A stretch of DNA of 25,658 nucleotides from Fusobacteriaceae bacterium UBA2433 (GTDB lineage: Bacteria; Fusobacteriota; Fusobacteriia; Fusobacteriales; Fusobacteriaceae), in the NCBI GenBank assembly GCA_002342785.1, contig DDQV01000159.1, forward strand, positions 1 through 25,658, read 5' to 3'. The notes below the pieces were generated by a model, which worked only from the letters and a program-made list of their open reading frames with translations, did not search any database and was not told where the DNA came from. The translations under genes and the position numbers were made by a program. Of this stretch, positions 14,782 through 22,440 are shown in pieces. Within the stretch, counting starts at the first letter, position 1. The number at the start of each line of letters is the position of its first letter.

Positions 14782-15591
14782 ATGAAAGGTTTAATTGAGT
14801 CAATTCAAAATAAAAATACTATTTTATTTGTTGGTGCTGGTGTATCTATGAATCTTGGACTACCTTCATGGGATTCATTATTAAATTATATTGCAAGGGA
14901 ATTAGATTATGAACCTGAAGTTTTTAAATCTTTTGGAGATGCTTTATCATTGGCAGAATATTATAAGTTAAAAAAAGGAGATATCGGTCCCTTAAGAAGT
15001 TGGATGGATAGAAATTGGCATAGTGATAATATAAAAATAAAAGATTCTAAGATACATAAACTAATATTTGATTTGGATTTTCCTATTATATATACTACTA
15101 ATTATGATAGATGGATAGAAAGAACCTACGACCATTATAATAAAAATTATAAAAAAATAACCAATGTAGGAGATCTAGTAAATTTACACGGTGTACTAAC
15201 TCAAATTATTAAATTCCATGGAGATTTTGATGATGAAAAATCTATCGTATTAACAGAGTCTAGCTATTTTGAAAGACTTAGTTTTGAAACCCCCTTAGAT
15301 ATTAAACTTAGATCGGATATATTAGGAAAATCAATTCTATTTATCGGATATAGCTTACAAGATATAAATCTTCGTTATCTACTATTTAAGTTGAACAAAC
15401 TCTGGGAAAATAGTACTCAATCTAGTTCAAGACCTAAATCTTATGTATTTTTAGTAGATTCCAACCCTATTGAAGATCTAATTTTGAAAAAAAGAGGGAT
15501 TAAGACTTTTACCTCTAAAAATAAAAATCCTAGTGAAGGTTTACAAGAATTTTTGAAAGAAATAAATGAGGGTATATCTAATACAGAATAA
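14782..15591 (+). CDS. Stand-alone SIR2-family protein
   Basis: A 269-aa single-domain SIR2_2-type protein with a canonical active site: GAGVS (18-22), TTNYD with Asn107 (105-109), KFHGD with His146, and GYSLQD (189-194). The classical zinc-binding Cys quartet of protein deacetylase sirtuins is absent. This fits the NAD+-hydrolysing defence branch rather than deacetylases. It has no DNA-binding, TIR, Argonaute or membrane domain, so any sensor must be a separate protein or intrinsic. AAGGAG (14767-14772) precedes ATG. It follows the SIR2-HerA operon after a terminator and its own promoter, so it is a neighbour rather than a third operon gene. It is not a close copy of the SIR2 at 11017. Confidence 0.85.
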   Translation: MKGLIESIQNKNTILFVGAGVSMNLGLPSWDSLLNYIARELDYEPEVFKSFGDALSLAEYYKLKKGDIGPLRSWMDRNWHSDNIKIKDSKIHKLIFDLDFPIIYTTNYDRWIERTYDHYNKNYKKITNVGDLVNLHGVLTQIIKFHGDFDDEKSIVLTESSYFERLSFETPLDIKLRSDILGKSILFIGYSLQDINLRYLLFKLNKLWENSTQSSSRPKSYVFLVDSNPIEDLILKKRGIKTFTSKNKNPSEGLQEFLKEINEGISNTE

Positions 15592-15692
15592 TAGAAAAAA
15601 ATAAAAATTTTTTAATTAAAAAAAAGGATGAGATCAAAAGATATAGTATATATATTATGCAACATTATAAAATGAAAAAAAGGAGGAACAAT

Positions 15693-15854
15693 ATGGAAAA
15701 ATGGATGTGTATACCTTGTGGTTATATTTATGACCCTGAATTAGGTGACGATGCTGGTGATATCAAACCAGGTGTAAAATTTGAAGATCTACCTGAAGAT
15801 TGGGTATGTCCTTTATGTGGGGCAGAAAAATCAGATTTTGAAAAAGTAAAATAA
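15693..15854 (+). CDS. Rubredoxin
   Basis: A 53-aa cytoplasmic electron carrier holding one iron atom with four Cys: Cys6 and Cys9 in CIPCG, Cys39 and Cys42 in CPLCG. It matches standard rubredoxin in length and in the aromatic and acidic residues between the Cys pairs. Such proteins feed electrons to rubrerythrin, superoxide reductase or rubredoxin-oxygen oxidoreductase in anaerobes; none of these partners is in the window. The start is ATG 15693, with AGGAGGA at 15681-15687. An in-frame ATG at 15657 would add 12 residues but has no ribosome site. AT-rich sequence before it has -10-like boxes (TATATT, TATTAT near 15651) without a clear -35. Confidence 0.97.
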   Translation: MEKWMCIPCGYIYDPELGDDAGDIKPGVKFEDLPEDWVCPLCGAEKSDFEKVK

Positions 15855-15880
15855 TTTTAATTTATTATGATCTTTAAAAG

Positions 15881-15926
15881 AGCAGTCTTAGTATTGGAGA
15901 AAATTTCAATATTAGGACTGCTTTTT
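15881..15926 (+). terminator. Intrinsic terminator of the rubredoxin gene
   Basis: A 16-bp stem with two G-U pairs (15881-15896 with 15907-15922) and a 10-nt loop, followed by TTTTTATTTTTTT. Confidence 0.88.
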
Positions 15927-15968
15927 ATTTTTTTACAATCTCTTAACATTAATCTAATATAATATAAA

Positions 15969-15998
15969 TTGGAGTAAATTTAAAAATTGTATTATAAT
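15969..15998 (+). promoter_or_regulatory. Promoter of the CDF transporter gene
   Basis: TTGGAG (15969-15974), 18 bp, TATAAT (15993-15998). The predicted start is near 16005, which rules out a translation start upstream of that point. Confidence 0.5.
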
Positions 15999-16031
15999 AG
16001 ACTAAATAAAAGGACTCTTATGGAGGAAAAG

Positions 16032-17255
16032 ATGTATAGAATATTAAAAGGAAAAACTTTAGAAAAATCTCTGAAAAATTTAAAAAATTTAAATCCAGAT
16101 ATTTTAATTGAACCAAAAGATATCGTATTTATAGTCTTAGTTGAAAAAAAAATCATAGGGTATGCTATCCTAGGAACAAATCAAATTTTAAAAGATATAT
16201 TTGTTGAAAAGAGTCAAAGATATAATTCTTTTGGAACTAGATTAATAAAATTTATTAAAAATTATCTATCTGCCAAAGGGATCGATGAAATTTATTTAGA
16301 AAAATATTTAGAAAATACAGTATTTTTTAAAAAAATAGGTTTTAAAGAATGTTCTGAAAGTCTTTATAAGATAGAGGGACTTGCAGCTAGGGAAAAAAGA
16401 AAAAAAGATGGAATGAGAAGTACTCTAGTATCTATCGCTATAAATATATTTTTAGCAGGTATAAAAATATTTTTTGGAATAATTGGAAAGAGTAAAGCTC
16501 TAGTAGCAGATGGTTTTCATTCAGTTTCAGATATAGTTGGATCTGTTGTAGTTTTAGTAGGAATATATTTAGGAAATAAACCAGCAGATGAGGAACATCC
16601 ATACGGTCATGGAAAATTAGAAAGTATAGCAGGAAATATAATCGGTGTAATACTAGTGATAACTGCTTATAGTTTAATTATAGAAAACGCTTTGGATTAT
16701 TTTAGAGAAACTGTACGTTTTATTCCTGAAAAGATAACTTTAGTTATTGTTCTAATCTCTATAGTTGTTAAATATTTACTTTATAGATATAAGTATAATA
16801 TAGGTATAAGAATAAAAAATGATGCTGTCTTAGCCGATGCAAGGGAACATAAAAGTGATGTCCTATCTTCTATAGGGGTCTTAGTAGGAATATTATTATC
16901 GATCTATGTCAATCCAATTTTTGATCTCTTACTAAGTATAATAGTAGGAATTATAATTGGAAAGGAAGGACTACATATAATTTTTCAAACTTCTAATAAT
17001 TTAATGGATCTACAAGATAAAAATTTAATAGAAGAAGTAGATACATATGTCAATACCTTTGGATATATAGAAAATGCCCACGATATAAAGATGAAAACTT
17101 CCGGTAACATGGTATTTCTTACATTACATATAAGACTAGATGGAAGGATGACAATTTATGAGGGACATGAACTATCTGACGATATAAAATATTCTATTTT
17201 AAATAAATTTGAAGATGTAGAAGATGTAACTATTCATATAGATTGTACAATATAA
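16032..17255 (+). CDS. Cation diffusion facilitator with an N-terminal GNAT-like domain
   Basis: A 407-aa inner-membrane transporter that should export divalent metal (Zn, Fe, Mn or Co) in exchange for protons. Residues about 130-325 hold six membrane helices of the CDF fold. The metal-site motifs are HSVSD (163-167, helix 2) and EHKSD (272-276, helix 5), and HPYGHGKLE (189-197) is the family signature. Residues about 335-407 form the cytoplasmic ferredoxin-like dimer domain. Residues 1-115 are extra and read like a GNAT acetyltransferase: GYAILG (43-48), a degenerate acetyl-CoA loop QRYNSFGTRLI (62-72) and FFKKIGF (98-104). GGAGG (16022-16026) favours ATG 16032; ATG 16020 is possible. An in-frame TTG at 15987 overlaps the promoter. 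Confidence 0.88.
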   Translation: MYRILKGKTLEKSLKNLKNLNPDILIEPKDIVFIVLVEKKIIGYAILGTNQILKDIFVEKSQRYNSFGTRLIKFIKNYLSAKGIDEIYLEKYLENTVFFKKIGFKECSESLYKIEGLAAREKRKKDGMRSTLVSIAINIFLAGIKIFFGIIGKSKALVADGFHSVSDIVGSVVVLVGIYLGNKPADEEHPYGHGKLESIAGNIIGVILVITAYSLIIENALDYFRETVRFIPEKITLVIVLISIVVKYLLYRYKYNIGIRIKNDAVLADAREHKSDVLSSIGVLVGILLSIYVNPIFDLLLSIIVGIIIGKEGLHIIFQTSNNLMDLQDKNLIEEVDTYVNTFGYIENAHDIKMKTSGNMVFLTLHIRLDGRMTIYEGHELSDDIKYSILNKFEDVEDVTIHIDCTI

Positions 17256-17287
17256 AAAAATTCATTTAAATATATCAATTTAATATC

Positions 17288-17304
17288 CAATTTATGATAA
17301 ATTG
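17288..17304. repeat. Perfect 17-bp palindrome at the pcrA promoter
   Basis: CAATTTAT-G-ATAAATTG, an 8+1+8 dyad whose right end runs into the -35 hexamer. A further CAATTTA half-site occurs at about 17276. A 1-nt loop makes it unsuitable as an RNA hairpin, so a protein-binding site is more likely. Confidence 0.5.
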
Positions 17305-17330
17305 AAATAGAAAAAGAGATATGATATACT
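17302..17330 (+). promoter_or_regulatory. Promoter of the pcrA-lpx operon
   Basis: TTGAAA (17302-17307), 17 bp, TATACT (17325-17330) with an extended TGA just before the -10. The predicted start is near 17337. Confidence 0.72.
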
Positions 17331-17366
17331 TTAAAGGAATGTAAAAAAGAGTGTAGGGTGTGAATT

Positions 17367-19547
17367 ATGAGTATATTAAATGGGTTAAATAGTGAACAGA
17401 GAAAAGCCGCAGAAAAAATAGATGGACCACTACTAATCTTAGCGGGAGCAGGAAGTGGAAAAACAAGAACAGTCACATATAGAATAGCTTATATGGTCTT
17501 AGAAAAAGAAATTAGCCCGTATAAAATACTAGCCGTAACATTTACAAATAAAGCAGCTAAAGAGATGAAAATAAGAGTAGAAAGTTTAATTGGTATAGAA
17601 GCTAAAAAAGTTATGATATCTACATTTCATTCATTTGGAGTTAGATTACTTAGAGTACACGCTACAAAGTTAGGTTATGATGCCAATTTTAATATTTATG
17701 ATGCTGATGATCAAAAAAAATTAGTTGGTAGATTGATGAAAGAATTAGTTATAACAAATAAACAATTAACTCCAGCCTCTGTAGTTTCTAAAATATCTAA
17801 ATATAAGGAAGATGGAGATGAACCATCTGATATAACTAAGGAAGCTTACAATACTGATACAAAAGTTATAGCAGCTGTATACGAAAAATATGCAGAGGAA
17901 CTTATAAAAAATAATGCTATGGACTTTGCCGATCTACTTATAAATACCAATAAACTATTAGATGATCCAGAAGTTTTAGAAAAGATACAAGATAGATATG
18001 AATATGTAATGGTAGATGAATATCAAGATACCAACAACATTCAATATCAAATAATAACTAAGATAGCTAGAAAACATAAAAATATATGTGTAGTTGGAGA
18101 TGAAGATCAAAGTATATATGGATTTAGAGGAGCGAATATAAGAAATATCCTAGATTTTGAAAAAGAATATAAAGACGCTATGGTAGTAAAATTAGAACAA
18201 AATTATAGATCAACTCAAAATATATTAGGAGCTGCAAATAGTATTATCAAACTAAATACAACTTCTAGAGGAAAAAATCTTTGGACTGAAAAAGATAAAG
18301 GAAACTTAATCGAGATCTTTTCTGCATCAGATGGAAGAGCAGAGGCAGATTATATATTACAAGAAGTTATAAAAGGTAAAAATAACGGTAGATCATATAA
18401 AGATTATACTATTTTATATAGAACTAATGCTCAGTCAAGGGTCTTTGAAGAAGCTTTTTTAAGACACAGGATCAACTACAAAATATTTGGTGGGATGCAA
18501 TTTTATCAAAGGGTAGAAGTAAAAGATATTTTGTCTTATATGAGAGTAATAAATAATCCTAAAGATACAGTTAGCTTATTTAGAATAATCAATGTTCCTA
18601 AGAGAAAAATTGGTGCCAAAACTATTGAAAAAATTAAAGATTTTGCAGATGAAAATGAAATAATGTTTTTTGAGGCAATGGGACGTGTAGAAGAAACTAA
18701 ACTAGGATCAGCTATAAAAGTAACTGTGTTTAGACTCTATGAGATGTTAAACAAAATAATAGAAGAAAGTCAATTTTTAACAGCTTCAGAGATCTACGAT
18801 ATGATCTTAGAAAAAACTAATTATATGAATTATTTGACTACCTATGACGATAAATTTGAAGCTAGAATAGAGAATGTAAAAGAACTTCGAACTTCTATAC
18901 AAGAGATGGAAGATTCAGAGGAGTATGAAGGTTTTATAAATATAGGAGAATTTTTAGAACGAACAGCATTAGTTGCTGCTACAGATGACTTAGAAGAAGA
19001 TACTGACTATGTAAAATTAATGACGATTCATAACTCTAAGGGTCTAGAATTTCCAGTAGTTTTCTTAGTGGGAATGGAAGATGAATTATTTCCAAGTGCC
19101 AAAGCTGATTTTTCCGATGATGATCTAGAGGAAGAGAGAAGACTTTGCTATGTAGCTATTACTCGTGCTGAGGAAAAATTACACATCTCCCATGCATTTG
19201 AAAGAATGGTTTATGGAAGGATCTCATATATGAGAGAACCATCTAGATTTTTAAAAGAGATAGATGAAAAATATGTTGATTATGTAAATAAATCAAAAAT
19301 TGTTTCTAAAAATATTAATCTTGAAAATAAGAAAAATAAATTAGAAGGCCTTAACATAATAACAAAAGCAGACTTTAAAGTCGATTCAAAATCACCTTTT
19401 AAAATTGGAGAAAAAGTCACTCATAAAAAATTTGGTACAGGAATTATAAAAGATGTAGAGGTAGGGAAAAGACTTGTAATTAGATTTAGAGATGGAGATA
19501 AAAAATTACCACTTATCCTTGCAGAAAAGTTTTTAATAAAAGAATAA
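17367..19547 (+). CDS. pcrA: ATP-dependent DNA helicase PcrA/UvrD
   Basis: A 726-aa superfamily 1A helicase that unwinds DNA 3' to 5' in nucleotide-excision repair and clears stalled or recombination intermediates. Motifs in order: Walker A AGAGSGKT (26-33), TFTNKAA, DEYQDTN (motif II), GDEDQSIYGFRGA (III), QNYRS (IV), TIHNSKGLEFPVVF (V) and YVAITRAEEKL (VI). The C-terminal 50 residues (KKFGTGII...) form the Tudor-like domain that binds RNA polymerase in PcrA. ATG 17367 has only a weak AGGGTG site. Its promoter overlaps a 17-bp palindrome. A 31-nt gap with no terminator leads into lpxC, so it probably heads the lipid A operon, although the two functions are unrelated. Confidence 0.95.
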   Translation: MSILNGLNSEQRKAAEKIDGPLLILAGAGSGKTRTVTYRIAYMVLEKEISPYKILAVTFTNKAAKEMKIRVESLIGIEAKKVMISTFHSFGVRLLRVHATKLGYDANFNIYDADDQKKLVGRLMKELVITNKQLTPASVVSKISKYKEDGDEPSDITKEAYNTDTKVIAAVYEKYAEELIKNNAMDFADLLINTNKLLDDPEVLEKIQDRYEYVMVDEYQDTNNIQYQIITKIARKHKNICVVGDEDQSIYGFRGANIRNILDFEKEYKDAMVVKLEQNYRSTQNILGAANSIIKLNTTSRGKNLWTEKDKGNLIEIFSASDGRAEADYILQEVIKGKNNGRSYKDYTILYRTNAQSRVFEEAFLRHRINYKIFGGMQFYQRVEVKDILSYMRVINNPKDTVSLFRIINVPKRKIGAKTIEKIKDFADENEIMFFEAMGRVEETKLGSAIKVTVFRLYEMLNKIIEESQFLTASEIYDMILEKTNYMNYLTTYDDKFEARIENVKELRTSIQEMEDSEEYEGFINIGEFLERTALVAATDDLEEDTDYVKLMTIHNSKGLEFPVVFLVGMEDELFPSAKADFSDDDLEEERRLCYVAITRAEEKLHISHAFERMVYGRISYMREPSRFLKEIDEKYVDYVNKSKIVSKNINLENKKNKLEGLNIITKADFKVDSKSPFKIGEKVTHKKFGTGIIKDVEVGKRLVIRFRDGDKKLPLILAEKFLIKE

Positions 19548-19578
19548 AAAATTTAAATGATGTCCTAGGGAGAAGATA

Positions 19579-20406
19579 ATGAAAAGAAAAACTATTGCTA
19601 AGGAGATAACCTATGAGGGAATAGGACTTCATAAGGGTGAACTCATAAAGATAAAATTAATACCTGCTACAAAAAAAACTGGTATTATATTTAAAAGAAT
19701 AGATCTAAAAGAAAATGAGAATGAGGTTACAATGAATTTAGAAAACACCTTTGACCTAACTCGTGGAACAAATTTAAAAAATAAATATGATGCAAAAATT
19801 CATACGATAGAACATTTCTTATCAGTGTTATCTATATTTGAAATCACAGATCTAATCATAGAAATAGATGGAAATGAATTACCAATTGGAGATGGAAGTG
19901 CCAAAATATTTGGTGAACTTATAAAAAATACAGGAACTTGTGATTTAAATTCTGAGATCGAGGAATTAATAATAACAGAACCAGTATATCTAACTAAAGG
20001 TGATAAACATATTATAGCACTACCATATGATGGTTTTAAGATAACTTATACAATAAAATTTGATCATACATTTTTAAAAACACAGATGTTAGAGATAGAT
20101 CTCAACAAAGAAAGTTTTTTAAAAGAGATAGCACCAGCAAGAACTTTTGGATTTGATTATGAGATAGAATATTTGAAACAAAATAATCTAGCTCTAGGTG
20201 GAACTTTAGATAATGCCATAGTAATTAATAAAAATGGTATAGATAATCCTAGTGGTCTTAGATTTGAAGATGAATTTGTAAGACATAAAATTTTGGATAT
20301 AATAGGTGATTTAAAAGTAATTAATAAACCTATTAAAGGTCATATAATTGCTGTGAAAGCAGGACATGCATTAGATATAGAATTCGCGAAATTATTAATG
20401 AAATAG
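19579..20406 (+). CDS. lpxC: UDP-3-O-acyl-N-acetylglucosamine deacetylase
   Basis: A 275-aa zinc hydrolase that carries out the committed, irreversible step of lipid A synthesis in the cytoplasm. The catalytic residues align closely with E. coli: Glu78 and His79 in HTIEH, His236 and Asp240 in HKILD, and His263. It is a single-domain LpxC, not the LpxC-FabZ fusion found in Bacteroidetes and Chlorobi. GGGAGA precedes ATG 19579. Its stop codon overlaps the ribosome site of fabZ. Somewhat shorter than E. coli LpxC (305 aa), with the loss mostly at the C terminus. Confidence 0.96.
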   Translation: MKRKTIAKEITYEGIGLHKGELIKIKLIPATKKTGIIFKRIDLKENENEVTMNLENTFDLTRGTNLKNKYDAKIHTIEHFLSVLSIFEITDLIIEIDGNELPIGDGSAKIFGELIKNTGTCDLNSEIEELIITEPVYLTKGDKHIIALPYDGFKITYTIKFDHTFLKTQMLEIDLNKESFLKEIAPARTFGFDYEIEYLKQNNLALGGTLDNAIVINKNGIDNPSGLRFEDEFVRHKILDIIGDLKVINKPIKGHIIAVKAGHALDIEFAKLLMK

Positions 20407-20419
20407 GAGTGATTAAAAA

Positions 20420-20839
20420 ATGATGAAAATAGCTGAAATAAAAAAAAGAATACCACATAGATATCCATTTTTATTGGTAGATAGAGTTACAAAAATGACT
20501 GAAAACACTTTGGAAGCATATAAAAATGTAAGTGCCAATGAGGAATTTTTTAATGGACATTTCCCTGATTATCCAATTATGCCAGGAGTATTAATAGTAG
20601 AAGGAATGGCTCAAGCACTTGGATTATTAGTAAATGCAGATGACGAACCTATTACACCTCTTTTTGCTTCTATTGAAAGTGCAAAATTTAAAAAACCTGT
20701 AGTCCCTGGAGATAGATTAGTTTATGAAGTTGAAGTTATAAAAGCTAGAAGGTCTATAGTAAAAGGTAGAGGAGTGGCAAAAGTAGATGGAGAAATAGTG
20801 GCCACAGCAGATCTTATGTTTGCTATTTTGAAAAAGTAG
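20420..20839 (+). CDS. fabZ: 3-hydroxyacyl-ACP dehydratase
   Basis: A 139-aa hot-dog fold enzyme that dehydrates 3-hydroxyacyl-ACP in fatty-acid elongation, competing with LpxA for the same precursor. The active site is His47 in GHFPDYPIMPG and Glu61 in IVEGMAQ. Two adjacent ATG codons (20420 and 20423) could start it. AGGAG (20405-20409) is inside the lpxC stop region, about 10 nt away, so the second start is also acceptable. Its place beside lpxA is a common arrangement that balances membrane phospholipid against lipid A. Confidence 0.96.
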   Translation: MMKIAEIKKRIPHRYPFLLVDRVTKMTENTLEAYKNVSANEEFFNGHFPDYPIMPGVLIVEGMAQALGLLVNADDEPITPLFASIESAKFKKPVVPGDRLVYEVEVIKARRSIVKGRGVAKVDGEIVATADLMFAILKK

Positions 20840-20850
20840 GGAGGAAATTC

Positions 20851-21624
20851 ATGGCTAACATACACAAGACCGCAATCATTGGGGAGGGAGCTGTACTTGG
20901 TAAAGATGTAGTAATAGGTCCTTATAGTATCATTGGTAGCGAAGTAGTAATTGGAGACAATACTGTAATTGAATCTCATGTTGTGATAGATGGAATTACT
21001 ATAATAGGTAAGAATAATAAGATATATTCATATGCTTCTATAGGGAAAGAATCGCAAGATCTTAAATATAAAGGAGAAGCTACTAGGACTATAATAGGTG
21101 ACAACAATAAAATAAGAGAATTTGTAACTATCCATAGAGGAACCGATGATAAGTGGGAAACAGTAATAGGCAGTAACAACCTACTTATGGTATATGTTCA
21201 TGTAGCTCATGATGTAATTATAGGTGATAACTGTATTTTAGCTAACAATGTAACTTTAGCAGGACATGTAACTGTAGGTGATTTTGCAATTATAGGTGGG
21301 CTAACACCGGTACACCAATTTTGTAATATAGGAACCCATAGTATGACTGGAGGCGGATCTTTAATAGTTCAAGATGTTCCACCATATATCTTAGCAGAGG
21401 GGTCCCGTGCAATTGCTCGTGGACTAAATAGTGTGGGTCTTTCAAGAAGAGGATTTTCAAAGGAAGATCTATCTATATTAAAGAAAGTCTATAGACTAGT
21501 ATTTAGATCTAAGATGTTACTTAAGGAAGCTCTAGCCGAGATAGAAGAAACATATGGCGAAAATGAACGGGTAAAAATATTTTTAGAATTTGTTAAAAAT
21601 AGTAGTAGGGGGATTATTAAATAA
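20851..21624 (+). CDS. lpxA: UDP-N-acetylglucosamine O-acyltransferase
   Basis: A 257-aa left-handed beta-helix enzyme, first in lipid A synthesis, moving a 3-hydroxyacyl chain from ACP to UDP-GlcNAc. Hexapeptide repeats run through residues 1-190, followed by a helical C-terminal domain. HVAH (117-120) places the catalytic base at His120 (E. coli His125). Gly168 aligns with E. coli Gly173, the acyl-length ruler residue. That is compatible with a longer chain (C14-like), but this is only an inference. GGGAGG precedes ATG 20851. Its TAA overlaps the lpxI ATG by one base. Confidence 0.97.
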   Translation: MANIHKTAIIGEGAVLGKDVVIGPYSIIGSEVVIGDNTVIESHVVIDGITIIGKNNKIYSYASIGKESQDLKYKGEATRTIIGDNNKIREFVTIHRGTDDKWETVIGSNNLLMVYVHVAHDVIIGDNCILANNVTLAGHVTVGDFAIIGGLTPVHQFCNIGTHSMTGGGSLIVQDVPPYILAEGSRAIARGLNSVGLSRRGFSKEDLSILKKVYRLVFRSKMLLKEALAEIEETYGENERVKIFLEFVKNSSRGIIK

Positions 21625-22427
21625 TGGAGAAGATAGCTATTATTGTAGGAAATGGAGATCTTCCTGTAAAATTTTTAGAATCTGCTAAAGAATATGGAAT
21701 AGATCCTTATCCAATTGGGCTATTTAATACAGTATCAAATAATATCAAATCACACCATAATTATGTAGAGATGAATATCGGAGAGATGAAAAAAATTCTT
21801 TTATATCTATTGACTAATAATATAAAAAAAATAGTTATGTTAGGAAAAGTCGAAAAAAAATTAATATTTGAAAATCTTTTTTTAGATGAAATAGGAAAAG
21901 AACTTTTTAAAAAAATGCCAGATAAAAAAGATGAAACTCTATTATTTGGTGTAATCTCCTTATTTAGATTAAATGGGATAAAAGTATTACCCCAAAACTA
22001 TCTTATGAAAGATATTCTTTTTTCTAATAAAATATATACAAAAATTATTCCTAATAACAATGAAAATAAAACTATCAAAATAGGAATCGAAGGGGCAAAA
22101 GCTTTGACTGTTATAGATGCAGGTCAATGTGTTGTCTGTAAAGATAACTCTATAATTACTTTAGAAGGAATAGAGGGAACCGATAAAACTATTGAAAGGG
22201 CCTATGAGTATGCTGGAAAAGATTGTATCTTAGTTAAAATGGCTAGACCACAACAAGATATGAGAGTAGATATCCCTGCTATTGGATTAGATACTGTAAA
22301 AAAAATAATATCTATCGGCGGAAGAGGTATAGTTGCAGAGGCTAATAGGATGTTATTTATAGATCAAGAGGAATCTATAAAGTTAGCAAATGATAATAAT
22401 ATTTTCATTATAGGTGTGAAGGTATAG
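21624..22427 (+). CDS. lpxI: UDP-2,3-diacylglucosamine pyrophosphatase
   Basis: A 267-aa LpxI (formerly DUF1009) enzyme that cleaves UDP-2,3-diacylglucosamine to lipid X and UMP. It replaces the unrelated LpxH of enteric bacteria. The conserved C-terminal motif KMARPQQDMRVDIPAIG (205-221) contains Asp212 and Asp216, the acidic residues expected to bind metal. Its place between lpxA and lpxB fits the pathway order. ATG 21624 overlaps the lpxA stop (TAATG), so translation is coupled; GGGGG lies just upstream. Confidence 0.95.
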   Translation: MEKIAIIVGNGDLPVKFLESAKEYGIDPYPIGLFNTVSNNIKSHHNYVEMNIGEMKKILLYLLTNNIKKIVMLGKVEKKLIFENLFLDEIGKELFKKMPDKKDETLLFGVISLFRLNGIKVLPQNYLMKDILFSNKIYTKIIPNNNENKTIKIGIEGAKALTVIDAGQCVVCKDNSIITLEGIEGTDKTIERAYEYAGKDCILVKMARPQQDMRVDIPAIGLDTVKKIISIGGRGIVAEANRMLFIDQEESIKLANDNNIFIIGVKV

Positions 22428-22440
22428 AAGGAGTGAGAGT

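Noticed and set aside
15606..15630. Terminator after the solitary SIR2 gene
   Set aside because: TTTTTTAATTAAAAAA is a palindrome without GC pairs or a proper loop; not a convincing terminator.
15657..15692. Twelve-residue N-terminal extension of rubredoxin
   Set aside because: No ribosome site; ATG 15693 has AGGAGGA and gives the standard rubredoxin length.
15987..16031. TTG start giving a 422-aa CDF protein
   Set aside because: The codon lies within the predicted promoter, and a much better start with GGAGG is at 16032.
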